Source: Butyrivibrio sp. CAG:318 | Lineage (GTDB): Bacteria > Bacillota > Clostridia > Lachnospirales > Lachnospiraceae | DNA length: 44,181 bases | Direction of reading: 5' to 3' | Assembly (NCBI GenBank): GCA_000431815.1 | Contig: FR889234.1 | Coordinates: forward strand, 20,349-64,529 | Position numbers and translations under genes: made by a program | Notes under the pieces: model-generated | Told to the model about the DNA's origin: nothing | Databases searched by the model: none | The model's input: only the letters and a program-made list of their open reading frames with translations | Part shown: positions 1-9,417 of the stretch, in pieces | How the letters are laid out: the number at the start of each line of letters is the position of its first letter | Position numbering within the stretch: the stretch's first letter is position 1

Positions 1-501
1 ATTCCGGATTATGATATAAATATAATTACCGATTCCAAGAAAATGGCGGATATTTTTGAAGAGGCAGTTGCTATATGCAATAAACCTAAAAAAGTATCGA
101 ACTGGCTTATGGTTGAGACCATGAGGCTTCTTAAGGAACATAATATGGATGTGTCTGATATTACATTTTCAGCAAAGAATCTTGCAGCACTTGTAAATCT
201 TACAGAAGCAGGAACAATCAACAGTTCTGTTGCCAAGGAAGTGTTTGAAAAAGTATTTTCCGATGACATAGATCCGGAGAGTTATGTTAAGGAACATGGA
301 CTTGGACAGGTCAATGATGAGTCTGCACTCAGACAGACCATAGAGGAGATTGTGGCAGCCAACCCACAGTCGGTTGAAGATTACCATAACGGTAAAGAGA
401 AGGCAATCGGTTTCCTTGTCGGACAGACAATGAAAGCAATGAAGGGCAAGGCAAACCCGGGACTTGTAAACTCAATGTTAAAAGAAATATTATCCAAATA
501 A
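1..501 (+). CDS. gatB: Asp/Glu-tRNA amidotransferase subunit B, C-terminal part
   Basis: The reading frame is open from the first base and ends at the TAA at 499-501, so about 166 C-terminal residues of a protein normally near 475 residues are present. The frame matches the GatB tail: a helical middle region followed by the YqeY-like tail domain, with a typical ending around GKANPGLVNSMLKEILSK. GatB activates and amidates Glu-tRNA(Gln) or Asp-tRNA(Asn) within the GatCAB complex in the cytoplasm. The catalytic cradle lies outside the window. The gene ends directly in a strong hairpin terminator and is probably the last gene of a gatCAB operon to the left (inference). The family call is confident; the true start cannot be seen. 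Confidence 0.93.
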   Translation: MPDYDINIITDSKKMADIFEEAVAICNKPKKVSNWLMVETMRLLKEHNMDVSDITFSAKNLAALVNLTEAGTINSSVAKEVFEKVFSDDIDPESYVKEHGLGQVNDESALRQTIEEIVAANPQSVEDYHNGKEKAIGFLVGQTMKAMKGKANPGLVNSMLKEILSK

Positions 502-502
502 A

Positions 503-541
503 AAGAAATCGCTGCAGGCATTGTGCCTGCAGCGATTTCTT
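503..541. terminator. Bidirectional intrinsic terminator between gatB and the PilZ gene
   Basis: An 18-bp perfect inverted repeat (503-520 with 524-541) encloses a 3-nt loop. It has a GC-rich centre and AAGAA/TTCTT flanks, so a U-rich 3' end forms on both strands. It lies immediately after the gatB stop and a few bases after the end of the oppositely oriented PilZ gene, so it can terminate both. Confidence 0.85.
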
Positions 542-549
542 GTAATATA

Positions 550-894
550 CTATTCGTCACGTCGCTCAAGATCATCAAAGATATAATTGAGAACAGGTGC
601 CATCCCGATAAATTCGCATCCATACGAATACTCATCATCTTCAAGAGCTTCACAGCGTATTATTTTAACAACACAATAGAGAACCGAATCGTCCCCGCCA
701 ATGTTGAGTGCTGCGTTGAAATAATAGTTCATAGGCAATATAGATTTGGATATAAATCCTATGCCGTATCTTGAAATATCTTTAACAATGATCGGTGAAT
801 CAATAGTAATGCGGTTATTGTCCTGGGCAAATATGGATGAAACCGTCAGATCAAGAGTGACTTTGACACGTTTGCTTCGTCTTTTTTCGGTCAT
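550..894 (-). CDS. PilZ domain protein (predicted c-di-GMP receptor)
   Basis: A 114-residue protein consisting essentially of one PilZ domain. The N-terminal RxxxR motif is seen in RRSKR (residues 4-8) and the second motif, (D/N)xSxxG, in DISRYG. These are the two c-di-GMP-binding signatures of the family. I chose the ATG at 894 because GGAGGG lies 5 nt upstream; a longer frame begins at 945 but has no comparable site. A promoter on the minus strand is visible at 925-953. Stand-alone PilZ proteins relay c-di-GMP to motility, exopolysaccharide or secretion machinery; the partner is not identifiable here. A GGDEF protein is encoded elsewhere in the window, but no link between the two is shown. 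Confidence 0.85.
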   Translation of the reverse strand: MTEKRRSKRVKVTLDLTVSSIFAQDNNRITIDSPIIVKDISRYGIGFISKSILPMNYYFNAALNIGGDDSVLYCVVKIIRCEALEDDEYSYGCEFIGMAPVLNYIFDDLERRDE

Positions 895-924
895 ACCAAC
901 CCTCCACTTTCTTGTTTTACATAT

Positions 925-953
925 AGTATACATTATAGAATACAAAACAACAA
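925..953 (-). promoter_or_regulatory. Promoter for the PilZ gene
   Basis: On the minus strand, TTGTTG (948-953) is followed after 17 nt by TATACT (925-930). This sits about 30 nt upstream of the PilZ start at 894 and diverges from the purC promoter. Confidence 0.55.
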
Positions 954-1005
954 TAGTTTTCTTTTGTATAATTTTGTATTATATTCACAAAAAATTTTAA
1001 ATGCG

Positions 1006-1035
1006 TTGACTTTGCAAAAGTCTGTGTATTATAAT
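1006..1035 (+). promoter_or_regulatory. Promoter of the purine operon (purC)
   Basis: TTGACT (1006-1011), an 18-nt spacer and a perfect TATAAT (1030-1035) precede purC by about 68 nt. A second TTGACA lies at 1061-1066 but has no well-spaced -10 box. I saw no purine riboswitch or other long structured leader between this promoter and purC, so control is probably by a protein repressor or by promoter strength (inference). Confidence 0.7.
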
Positions 1036-1102
1036 TTAATTTGCGGTGTTATTTTTTTCATTGACATTGTCATTTATAAATTATAACGGAGGATTTTATA
1101 AC

Positions 1103-1975
1103 ATGCAGGAATTTAAGCCTTTCAAAGAAGGAAAAGTACGTGAAGTATATGATAACGGAGACAGCCTTATTATTGTGGCAACAGACAGAATATCAGCTTT
1201 TGATAATATTCTTAAGAATGTTATTACGGACAAGGGTGCAATACTCACACAGATGTCCAAGTTCTGGTTCGATTACACGAAGGATATTGTCCCTAACCAT
1301 ATGATTTCGGTTGATGTTAATGATATGCCTGAATTTTTCCGTAACGACAGATTTAAAGGCAAGAGCATGATGTGCAAGAAGCTGGAGATGCTTCCGATTG
1401 AGTGTATCGTAAGAGGATATATTACCGGAAGCGGCTGGGAGAGCTATAAGAAGAATGGTACAGTATGTTCCATTAAGCTTAAGGAAGGACTCAAAGAGTC
1501 GGATAAGCTTCCTGAACCGATATACACACCAAGCACCAAGGCTGAAATCGGTCTGCATGATGAGAATATATCATTTGAGAAGAGTGTAGAGATACTCGAG
1601 AAAATATACCCGGGCAAGGGTGCCGGATATGCGGAGCAGATTAAAGATTACACAATTGCTTTATATAAGAAGTGTGCTGAATATGCGCTCAGCAAGGGTA
1701 TTATAATTGCTGATACTAAGTTTGAATTCGGACTTGACGAAAACGGTAATGTAATTCTCGGAGACGAGATGCTTACACCTGACAGCTCAAGGTTCTGGCC
1801 GCTTGAAGGATATGAGGCCGGTAAATCACAGCCATCATTTGATAAGCAGTTTGTAAGAGACTGGCTTAAAGCTAATCCGGATAATGACCTTCTTCTTCCG
1901 GATGAGGTTGTGGTCAAGACTGTAGATAAATACAAAGAGGCATTTGAACTTCTTACAGGACATAAATTCAACTAA
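1103..1975 (+). CDS. purC: Phosphoribosylaminoimidazole-succinocarboxamide synthase
   Basis: SAICAR synthetase joins CAIR with aspartate at the cost of ATP in de novo purine synthesis. The protein has 290 residues, the longer class of PurC rather than the roughly 240-residue Bacillus form. Family signatures are visible: GKVREVY near the N-terminus, the LPIECIVRGYITGSGW block, and IIADTKFEFG followed by DEMLTPDSSRFW. The start at 1103 is preceded by GGAGG at 8-10 nt; the upstream in-frame ATG at 1046 lacks a site. It is the first gene of a purC-purF-purB run with short gaps (23 and 35 nt), so the three are very probably cotranscribed. Confidence 0.95.
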   Translation: MQEFKPFKEGKVREVYDNGDSLIIVATDRISAFDNILKNVITDKGAILTQMSKFWFDYTKDIVPNHMISVDVNDMPEFFRNDRFKGKSMMCKKLEMLPIECIVRGYITGSGWESYKKNGTVCSIKLKEGLKESDKLPEPIYTPSTKAEIGLHDENISFEKSVEILEKIYPGKGAGYAEQIKDYTIALYKKCAEYALSKGIIIADTKFEFGLDENGNVILGDEMLTPDSSRFWPLEGYEAGKSQPSFDKQFVRDWLKANPDNDLLLPDEVVVKTVDKYKEAFELLTGHKFN

Positions 1976-1998
1976 TTATAACAGAAAGAGGATCAGAT

Positions 1999-3444
1999 AT
2001 GAGCAAGAAGACAGAAGTTTCCGAAATGTTTATTCCGGATGAACTTCATGAAGAATGCGGCGTTTTCGGCATATATGATTTTGACGGCAATGATGTTGCC
2101 TCTACCATATATTACGGACTGTTCGCACTTCAGCACAGAGGACAGGAAAGCTGCGGCATCGCCGTGAGCGATACTGAAGGTCCGAAGGGATTAGTCCAGT
2201 CGCACAAGGACATGGGACTTGTAAATGAGGCCTTTGATGAAGAAATATTAGAGAAATTAAACGGAAACATTGGTGTCGGACATGTAAGATATTCGACGGC
2301 CGGAAGTTCGACCAGAGAGAACGCACAGCCGCTTGTTCTCAATTATGTGAAAGGAACACTTGCGCTTGCACATAACGGTAATCTTATTAACGCACCGGAG
2401 CTTAGGGATGAACTTTCCAAGACGGGCGCTATTTTCCAGACCACAATAGATTCAGAGGTTATAGCATATCATATTGCAAGGGAACGACTTAATACATCCA
2501 ATGTAGAGGGTGCCGTTGCAAGAGCCATGAAGAAAATAAAGGGCGCATATTCACTTATAGTAATGAGCCCGCGTAAACTTATCGGTGCAAGGGATGAGTT
2601 CGGCTTCAAGCCTTTGTGCATAGGTAAGCGCGATAACGCATACATTCTTGCATCGGAGACATGTGCTCTCGATGCTGTCGGAGCTGAATTTGTGAGAGAT
2701 GTTCTTCCGGGAGAAATCGTAACGATTACACCATCCGGAATATCCTCAAATATGGCACATAAATGCGACAAATGCGCAAAATGTATCTTTGAATATATAT
2801 ATTTTGCAAGACCGGACAGTAATATTGACGGTGTGAGCGTATATGATTCGAGAATAATGGCAGGAAGAATACTTGCAAAGGACTATCCTGTTGATGCAGA
2901 TATGGTTGTGGGAGTTCCTGAATCCGGTAATGTGGCAGCACTTGGATATTCACTTGAGTCCGGAATACCATACGGAATAGCATTTATCAAGAACAGTTAT
3001 GTAGGAAGAACATTCATTAAACCTAAGCAGTCAAGCAGGGAGACCAGCGTACGTATCAAGCTTAACGTACTTAAGGAAGCTGTAAAAGGTAAGCGCGTTA
3101 TCATGATAGACGATTCTATCGTAAGAGGTACGACAAGTGCCAGAATCGTTAAGATGCTTAAGGACGCAGGTGCATCCGAGGTCCATGTAAGAATCAGTTC
3201 GCCGCCTTTTATGCATCCGTGCTATTTCGGCACAGATGTGCCGTCCGATGACCAGCTTATTGCACATGACCACACGGTTGAACAGATCTGCGAATATATA
3301 GGCGCGGATTCACTCGGATATCTTGATGTCAACAAATTAGGTGATATGATTGATGGCAGGACCGATTATTGTGATGCATGTTTTACAGGAGATTATCCGA
3401 TAACTCCGCCATCTGATGACATCAGAGGCGAATATGACAAATAG
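1999..3444 (+). CDS. purF: Amidophosphoribosyltransferase
   Basis: The 481-residue committed enzyme of purine synthesis converts PRPP and glutamine to phosphoribosylamine. An N-terminal glutamine amidotransferase domain begins at Cys20 in EECGVFG; the 19 residues before it form the propeptide removed by self-processing in this class. The C-terminal phosphoribosyltransferase domain carries the PRPP loop VIMIDDSIVRGTTS (about 368-381). Cysteines in CDKCAKC (about 256-262) and CDAC (about 457-460) fit the [4Fe-4S] cluster of the Bacillus-type, oxygen-sensitive enzyme. An AGAGGA site precedes the ATG. It lies between purC and purB in the same operon. Confidence 0.96.
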   Translation: MSKKTEVSEMFIPDELHEECGVFGIYDFDGNDVASTIYYGLFALQHRGQESCGIAVSDTEGPKGLVQSHKDMGLVNEAFDEEILEKLNGNIGVGHVRYSTAGSSTRENAQPLVLNYVKGTLALAHNGNLINAPELRDELSKTGAIFQTTIDSEVIAYHIARERLNTSNVEGAVARAMKKIKGAYSLIVMSPRKLIGARDEFGFKPLCIGKRDNAYILASETCALDAVGAEFVRDVLPGEIVTITPSGISSNMAHKCDKCAKCIFEYIYFARPDSNIDGVSVYDSRIMAGRILAKDYPVDADMVVGVPESGNVAALGYSLESGIPYGIAFIKNSYVGRTFIKPKQSSRETSVRIKLNVLKEAVKGKRVIMIDDSIVRGTTSARIVKMLKDAGASEVHVRISSPPFMHPCYFGTDVPSDDQLIAHDHTVEQICEYIGADSLGYLDVNKLGDMIDGRTDYCDACFTGDYPITPPSDDIRGEYDK

Positions 3445-3479
3445 ACTGCTGTTTAGCAATTATAAAGGAGATACGAATT

Positions 3480-4913
3480 ATGTCTACAGACAGATATGAA
3501 ACACCGCTTGCCGGAAGATATGCAAGCAAAGAAATGCAATATATTTTCTCGCAGGACAAGAAATTCAGAACATGGAGAGCACTCTGGATCGCACTTGCTG
3601 AATCAGAGAAAGAACTTGGTCTCGACATAACCGATGAACAGATTGAAGAACTCAAAGCACATAAGGATGATATTAATTATGATGTTGCCAGGGCCAGAGA
3701 AAAAGAAGTGAGACATGATGTTATGTCCCATGTATATGCATACGGCGTACAGTGTCCTAAAGCCAAGGGAATAATCCATCTCGGTGCAACATCATGTTAT
3801 GTAGGAGATAATACGGACCTTATCCTTATGACGGAAGCGCTTAAGCTTGTAAGGGTTAAAGTTGTAAACGTACTGTCAGAGCTTGCTTCATTTGCAGATA
3901 AATACAAGGACCTTCCGACTCTTGCATTCACGCATTTCCAGCCGGCACAGCCGACGACGGTAGGCAAAAGAGCCACTCTCTGGATGATGGAACTTTTACT
4001 TGATCTGGAAGACCTTGATTATATAATCGATTCAATGAAACTTCTCGGTTCCAAAGGAACAACGGGAACACAGGCAAGTTTCATGGAACTCTTTGAGGGT
4101 GACCAGACAAAGGTACGTGCTCTTGATAAGAAAATAGCAGAAAAAATGGGATTTACGGATGTATATCCTGTTTCGGGACAGACGTATTCACGTAAGGTTG
4201 ATACACGAGTTGTGAATGTACTTGCCGGAATAGCTGCAAGTGCACATAAATTTTCCAACGATATAAGGCTTCTCCAGCACCTCAAGGAGATTGAAGAGCC
4301 GTTTGAGAAATCACAGATAGGATCATCTGCAATGGCTTATAAGCGTAATCCTATGAGAAGTGAGAGAATCGCATCATTAGCCAACTATGTAATGTCAGAT
4401 GTCATGAATCCGGCTATAACAAGTGCAACACAGTGGTTTGAGAGAACACTTGATGACTCGGCTAATAAGAGAATGTCCGTACCTGAAGCATTTCTTGCAG
4501 TTGACGGAATACTCGATCTGTATTTGAATGTTGTTGACGGACTTGTAGTATATACTAAAGTTATCAACAAACACATCATGGCAGAACTTCCGTTTATGGC
4601 TACGGAGAATATAATGATGGATGCCGTTAAGGCCGGAGGAGATCGTCAGGAACTTCATGAGAAGATCAGACAGCTCTCAATGCAGGCAGGCAGGAGAGTC
4701 AAAGAAGAAGGACTTGATAATAACCTTCTTGAACTTATCGCTGCAGACCCGGCATTCAATCTTACACTTGAGGATTTGCAGAAATCAATGAATCCGTCAC
4801 TTTATATAGGACGTTCCAAGGATCAGGTTGAGGAATTTATTTCAGAAAATATCAGCCCTGTCCTTGATAAATACAAAGACGAACTCGGTGTAAAAGCAGA
4901 GATTAATGTCTGA
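3480..4913 (+). CDS. purB: Adenylosuccinate lyase
   Basis: A 477-residue member of the fumarase/aspartase superfamily. It releases fumarate from SAICAR and from adenylosuccinate, so it acts right after PurC and again in AMP synthesis. The superfamily signature is seen as SSAMAYKRNPMRSE near residues 281-294, with the HLGATSCYVGDNTD block near residue 100. The ATG has an AAGGAG site 8 nt upstream and sits 35 nt after purF. The following small membrane-protein gene begins 19 nt downstream, so the transcript probably continues through it. Confidence 0.96.
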   Translation: MSTDRYETPLAGRYASKEMQYIFSQDKKFRTWRALWIALAESEKELGLDITDEQIEELKAHKDDINYDVARAREKEVRHDVMSHVYAYGVQCPKAKGIIHLGATSCYVGDNTDLILMTEALKLVRVKVVNVLSELASFADKYKDLPTLAFTHFQPAQPTTVGKRATLWMMELLLDLEDLDYIIDSMKLLGSKGTTGTQASFMELFEGDQTKVRALDKKIAEKMGFTDVYPVSGQTYSRKVDTRVVNVLAGIAASAHKFSNDIRLLQHLKEIEEPFEKSQIGSSAMAYKRNPMRSERIASLANYVMSDVMNPAITSATQWFERTLDDSANKRMSVPEAFLAVDGILDLYLNVVDGLVVYTKVINKHIMAELPFMATENIMMDAVKAGGDRQELHEKIRQLSMQAGRRVKEEGLDNNLLELIAADPAFNLTLEDLQKSMNPSLYIGRSKDQVEEFISENISPVLDKYKDELGVKAEINV

Positions 4914-4932
4914 TAGTTAAGGAGGCATCTGT

Positions 4933-5454
4933 ATGTTTGAAACAGTTGTTGAGTGTCTTGTAAAACGTAAGACACCACTTAAAGCATATGTGGGAAGATG
5001 TGCGGTAATATCGTTTGACCTGCTTTTGCTTGTCATGATTTATATTCTTGCAGCAAAGGCGCCGGTGCTTATGTTTGTGGCAATATTTATAATTGCAATC
5101 GGCATAATTCTGACCTATATGGTATTTACCAGAACAGATCTGGAGTATGAGTATTCATTCTATGACGGTGAAATGCGTATAGATAAGATTATGCACAAAA
5201 GTGCACGTAAGAAACTTCACACATTCAATTTCGGCAAGATGGATTTTATGGCACCGGAAGGTTCGCATCATCTTGGCGGAATGGTAAGTGACAGAAAGAA
5301 ATATGATTATTCGGCAGGAGATGAAGAACAGATATCGTATATTGCAGTGCTTTATGATGAAAACAATACAGCAGTCGAACTCAAATTCACACCGAATGAA
5401 GAACTTCTTGATAAACTTAATAAGACTTATCCGCGTAAAGTGTATATGGATTAG
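4933..5454 (+). CDS. Small two-TM membrane protein of unknown function
   Basis: A 173-residue protein with two adjacent hydrophobic segments (about residues 24-41 and 43-63), followed by a soluble C-terminal domain of about 105 residues rich in charged and beta-prone stretches. I recognise it as a protein often found between purine genes in Lachnospiraceae (I believe the DUF6106 group, recalled and not verified). No catalytic motif is apparent. An AAGGAGG site precedes the ATG, and the gene follows purB by 19 nt. Its position between purB and guaB suggests co-expression with purine genes, but no function can be given. Confidence 0.75.
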   Translation: MFETVVECLVKRKTPLKAYVGRCAVISFDLLLLVMIYILAAKAPVLMFVAIFIIAIGIILTYMVFTRTDLEYEYSFYDGEMRIDKIMHKSARKKLHTFNFGKMDFMAPEGSHHLGGMVSDRKKYDYSAGDEEQISYIAVLYDENNTAVELKFTPNEELLDKLNKTYPRKVYMD

Positions 5455-5457
5455 TAA

Positions 5458-5486
5458 TTGACTTTTAGCGGCGTATTTGGTATATT
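5458..5486 (+). promoter_or_regulatory. Separate promoter for guaB
   Basis: TTGACT (5458-5463), a 17-nt spacer and TATATT (5481-5486) begin within a few bases of the previous stop codon. This predicts a leader of roughly 50 nt before guaB and lets guaB be expressed independently of purCFB. No guanine riboswitch was seen. Confidence 0.7.
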
Positions 5487-5542
5487 TAACAGAATTACTA
5501 TTAGTCCAAAACGGACACGAAGAAAGGCAGGATTATCTAAAA

Positions 5543-6997
5543 ATGGGTACAATAATTGGCGAAGGAATTACATTTGATGACGTTTTACTTGTTCCGTCAT
5601 ATTCGGAAGTTACACCTAACATGATTGAGCTTGGAACGCATCTTACCAAGAAAATTAAACTTAATGTTCCAATTATGAGCGCAGGAATGGATACCGTTAC
5701 AGAGCACAGAATGGCTATTGCAATGGCAAGACAGGGCGGAATCGGAATTATTCACAAGAATATGTCAATAGAGGCACAGGCAGAGGAAGTTGATAAAGTT
5801 AAGCGTTCTGAGAACGGAGTTATAACAGATCCTTTTTATCTCTCACCAGAGCATACTCTTGAGGATGCCAATAATCTTATGGCAAAATACAGAATTTCCG
5901 GAGTACCTATTACAGATGGCAAGAAGCTTGTCGGAATCATCACCAACAGAGATTTAAAGTTCGAGACAGATTACACCAAGAAAATCAAAGAGTGCATGAC
6001 CAGTGAAGGCCTTATTACAGCTAAAGTCGGAATTACACTTGACGAGGCAAAGGCTATCCTTGCAAAAGCACGTGTAGAGAAACTTCCGATTGTGGATGAT
6101 GATTTTAATTTAAGAGGCCTTATCACAATCAAAGATATCGAGAAACAGATTAAATATCCTAATTCAGCCAAGGATGAGCAGGGAAGACTCCTCTGTGGCG
6201 CAGCAGTAGGTATTACGGCAAATATTATGGACCGTGTGGCAGCACTTGTTGAAGCCAAGACAGACTGTATCGTAATTGATTCGGCACATGGTCATTCCAA
6301 GAACATAATTGAAACGCTTAAGAAAGTTAAAGCTGCATATCCTGATCTTCAGGTTATCGCAGGTAATATTGCTACAGGTGAAGCTGCCAAGGCACTTATT
6401 GATGCCGGAGTTGACGCTGTTAAGGTAGGTATCGGACCAGGTTCTATCTGTACGACACGTATAGTTGCCGGAATCGGTGTGCCGCAGATAACAGCGGTAA
6501 TGGACGTATACAATACAGCCAAGGAATACGGAATACCTGTAATTGCAGACGGAGGAATCAAGTTCTCCGGAGACCTTACAAAGGCAATAGCGGCAGGCGC
6601 TGACGTATGTATGATGGGAAGCATGTTTGCAGGATGTGACGAAGCTCCGGGAGATTTTGAACTTTTCCAGGGTCGTAAATATAAAGTATACAGAGGAATG
6701 GGTTCAATCGCGGCAATGGAGAACGGAAGCAAAGACCGTTATTTCCAGACTGATGCCAAGAAGCTTGTTCCGGAAGGTGTAGAAGGACGAGTTGCCTATA
6801 AGGGTCTTGTGGAAGACACTGTATTCCAGCTTATGGGCGGATTAAGATCCGGAATGGGATACTGCGGAACCAAAACAATACCGGAACTTAAAGAGAACGG
6901 AAGATTTGTTAAGATTTCTGCAGCATCACTTAAAGAGAGCCATCCGCATGATATTCATATCACGAAGGAAGCTCCTAACTACAGCATTGACCAGTAA
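5543..6997 (+). CDS. guaB: IMP dehydrogenase
   Basis: A 484-residue enzyme that oxidises IMP to XMP with NAD+, the entry step to guanine nucleotides. The TIM-barrel core is interrupted by a pair of CBS domains (about residues 95-205). The catalytic loop GIGPGSICTTR holds the active-site cysteine near residue 304, and the flap region near MENGSKDRYF is present. I chose ATG 5543, where the protein begins MGTIIGEGITFDDVLLVPS as is usual. The longer frame from 5477 begins inside the predicted promoter. The binding site is modest (AGGCAGGA about 11 nt upstream). Its own promoter separates it from the purCFB unit. Confidence 0.96.
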   Translation: MGTIIGEGITFDDVLLVPSYSEVTPNMIELGTHLTKKIKLNVPIMSAGMDTVTEHRMAIAMARQGGIGIIHKNMSIEAQAEEVDKVKRSENGVITDPFYLSPEHTLEDANNLMAKYRISGVPITDGKKLVGIITNRDLKFETDYTKKIKECMTSEGLITAKVGITLDEAKAILAKARVEKLPIVDDDFNLRGLITIKDIEKQIKYPNSAKDEQGRLLCGAAVGITANIMDRVAALVEAKTDCIVIDSAHGHSKNIIETLKKVKAAYPDLQVIAGNIATGEAAKALIDAGVDAVKVGIGPGSICTTRIVAGIGVPQITAVMDVYNTAKEYGIPVIADGGIKFSGDLTKAIAAGADVCMMGSMFAGCDEAPGDFELFQGRKYKVYRGMGSIAAMENGSKDRYFQTDAKKLVPEGVEGRVAYKGLVEDTVFQLMGGLRSGMGYCGTKTIPELKENGRFVKISAASLKESHPHDIHITKEAPNYSIDQ

Positions 6998-7042
6998 GAT
7001 TAGTGCTGTCAGCTGATTATTAACACAGGATGTGGTTGAGGG

Positions 7043-7723
7043 ATGCGAAGAAAGCTTAAAGTTTTATTTATCAGTACGATTATCATTATCGCCATTATCG
7101 GAATAATTGTTGCAGCCGAGAAAATTCTTGAAAAGAACGATACCGGTATTAAGGAGATAATCGATAATATTGCACAGAAGGAAGAAACGACCACTGAGGA
7201 CCCGTTTCTTTTTAGTGACGAAGTAATTAAGAATTATCTTACTCCGAATGAATATTCAAGACCGGGTAAGGAATTAAAGGAAGTTAACGCTATTGTTGTA
7301 CATTATGTAGGCAATCCGGGAACTACGGCTGCCCAGAACAGGAGTTATTTTGAGAATCTTAAGGATACTCATGCAACCAGTGCCAGCAGTCATTATATTA
7401 TAGGAATGGAAGGCGAAATAATACAATGTGTTCCGCTTAACGAGATTTCTTATGCATCTAACAACCGCAATAAGGATACTATAGCTATTGAATGCTGCCA
7501 TCCGGATGAAACCGGTCAGTTCACCACAGCTACATATAAATCACTGGTTAAGCTTGTGGCTGCATTATGCAGGACATACGATCTGGATCCGGAGACAGGA
7601 ATAATAAGACATTACGATGTTACGGGAAAATACTGTCCGCTGTATTATGTCAATCATGAAGATGAGTGGTATGGTTTTAAACTCGATGTTAAGGCAGAAC
7701 TCGCTGCAGTCAATACTAAGTAA
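7043..7723 (+). CDS. Membrane-anchored N-acetylmuramoyl-L-alanine amidase
   Basis: A 226-residue protein with an N-terminal signal anchor (about residues 6-25) and an amidase_2 (PGRP/T7-lysozyme-like) domain. It would cleave the amide bond between muramic acid and the stem peptide outside the cell. Zinc ligands are visible as His87 (VVHYVG), His190 and Cys198 (RHYDVTGKYC). An in-frame TGA lies just before the ATG, so the start is fixed, although the binding site is poor. The phosphate transporter gene follows 23 nt later, so the two may be cotranscribed. Substrate (own wall turnover versus spore cortex) cannot be decided. Confidence 0.85.
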   Translation: MRRKLKVLFISTIIIIAIIGIIVAAEKILEKNDTGIKEIIDNIAQKEETTTEDPFLFSDEVIKNYLTPNEYSRPGKELKEVNAIVVHYVGNPGTTAAQNRSYFENLKDTHATSASSHYIIGMEGEIIQCVPLNEISYASNNRNKDTIAIECCHPDETGQFTTATYKSLVKLVAALCRTYDLDPETGIIRHYDVTGKYCPLYYVNHEDEWYGFKLDVKAELAAVNTK

Positions 7724-7746
7724 GACAACATAAGGAGTAAATTATA

Positions 7747-9417
7747 ATGACTATAGATGACGTATCCAATATATTGGGATTCCTCGGCGGACTGGGAATG
7801 TTCCTTTACGGAATGAAACTTCTGTCAGGCGGTCTGCAGAAAGCAGCCGGAGAGAAGATGAAAAGCCTTCTTGAAGCCGTAACCAATAAGCGTATTAAAG
7901 CAATTCTTGTCGGAGCACTTGTAACAGCCATAATTCAGAGTTCAGGTGCCACAACCGTTATGATCGTCGGATTTGTAAATGCCGGCATTTTAAATCTTAT
8001 GCAGGCTGTAGGTGTTATAATGGGTGCCAATATCGGTACTACCGTAACGGCATGGATCGTATCACTCGATTCACTCGGCGAGGCGGCGACATTTTTTAAA
8101 CCTTCATTCTATGCCCCGCTTATGATAGGAGTCGGCGCAGCATTTATAATGTTCTGCAAAAAACATAAAAAACAGACACTCGGAGAAATTATAATAGCAA
8201 TTGGTTTCCTCTTTTTCGGACTGACCACCATGTCATCATCAATGAGCGATTATATGGCAGGGGAAGCCGTTAAGAATATGTTCCTTACACTTGGATCAAA
8301 TCCGTTATTCGGAATTCTTATAGGTATTGTGGTCACGGGCGTCATGCAGAGTTCATCAGCATCCGTCGGTGTTCTCCAGACGCTTTCGGGATTCGGTGTT
8401 GTAAATGCACCTACGGCTGTATTTATATGTCTCGGTGCAGATATAGGTTCATGTTTCACGGCACTCATATCAAGTGCCGGCGTATCCAAGAATGCCAAGC
8501 GTGCAGCTGTGATCAACCTTTTGTTCAATACATTCGGTGTTATCATATGGGGAACATTGATATTTATTATATTCAAGATATTCCCGGGACTGGAAGGATA
8601 TATTATGTCTGCAGTATCAATCGCGATATTCCACTCAGGATTCAAAGTTGTAAATACTACACTTTTCTATCCGATAGCGGGCAAGCTTGTAGATCTTTCC
8701 AAACTTATCATCTGTGATAAGGAAGAAACGCAGGCACCGAGTGTTAAAGTTGAGAAAGATACAACCATGCTTTTGGACGACCGTATTCTCAATACCCCTT
8801 CGCTTGCAATCCAGGCTGTAAGCAACTATGTTATCAAACTTGGCAAGATATGTTCCGAGAACCTGAAACGGTCGCTTGATGCCATAATGTATAATAAATA
8901 CGAACTTATTGATGTTGTTTTTGAAACGGAAAAACATATTGATGACCATGTTGCCAATTTGTCGGATTTCCTTGTAAAAATAAGCAATGACGGACTCACT
9001 GACAGGCAGAGCAGACAGGTTAAAGACCTTATGTATACCGTCATAGATCTTGAACGTGTCGGGGACCACGCAGAGAATCTGGCTGAACTTGCCGGTAAAC
9101 TGCGGGATGGTAATATGAAGTTCTCGGAGGTAGGTGTTGATGACCTTAAGCTTATGAGAGCAGCAGTTGAATCTTCAATAGACAGTGCGGTTGCAGCACG
9201 CGAAACCGGTAATATAGATATGGTAAGAAAAACATTCAGATACGAGGACGAGGTTGATAGTCTTGAAGAGGAAATCAGGGATAAGCATATTGAACGTCTT
9301 TCGAAACGTGAATGCAATTCAGAGACGGGCGTTATTTTCCTCAATATACTTACGAATCTCGAAAGAGTGTCCGACCATGCAATCAATATTGCAGGATATG
9401 TAAAGGATGAAGCCTGA
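7747..9417 (+). CDS. Na+/phosphate cotransporter with C-terminal PhoU-like domain
   Basis: A 556-residue PNaS-family protein. The N-terminal part (about residues 5-320) holds two inverted Na/Pi repeats with the conserved QSSGATT and QSSSASVGVLQ segments that line the transport path, among roughly eight hydrophobic segments. The C-terminal part (about 350-555) is helical and PhoU-like, with the repeated LERVGDHAENLAELAG and LERVSDHAINIAGYV motifs. The family imports phosphate with sodium, although PhoU-linked members may also regulate. The ATG has an AAGGAG site. The stop overlaps the next start by one base, indicating translational coupling. Confidence 0.93.
   Translation: MTIDDVSNILGFLGGLGMFLYGMKLLSGGLQKAAGEKMKSLLEAVTNKRIKAILVGALVTAIIQSSGATTVMIVGFVNAGILNLMQAVGVIMGANIGTTVTAWIVSLDSLGEAATFFKPSFYAPLMIGVGAAFIMFCKKHKKQTLGEIIIAIGFLFFGLTTMSSSMSDYMAGEAVKNMFLTLGSNPLFGILIGIVVTGVMQSSSASVGVLQTLSGFGVVNAPTAVFICLGADIGSCFTALISSAGVSKNAKRAAVINLLFNTFGVIIWGTLIFIIFKIFPGLEGYIMSAVSIAIFHSGFKVVNTTLFYPIAGKLVDLSKLIICDKEETQAPSVKVEKDTTMLLDDRILNTPSLAIQAVSNYVIKLGKICSENLKRSLDAIMYNKYELIDVVFETEKHIDDHVANLSDFLVKISNDGLTDRQSRQVKDLMYTVIDLERVGDHAENLAELAGKLRDGNMKFSEVGVDDLKLMRAAVESSIDSAVAARETGNIDMVRKTFRYEDEVDSLEEEIRDKHIERLSKRECNSETGVIFLNILTNLERVSDHAINIAGYVKDEA

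Noticed and set aside
1036..1102. Purine or PRPP riboswitch in front of purC
   Set aside because: The leader is only about 60 nt and AT-rich, and none of the conserved riboswitch core sequences are visible.
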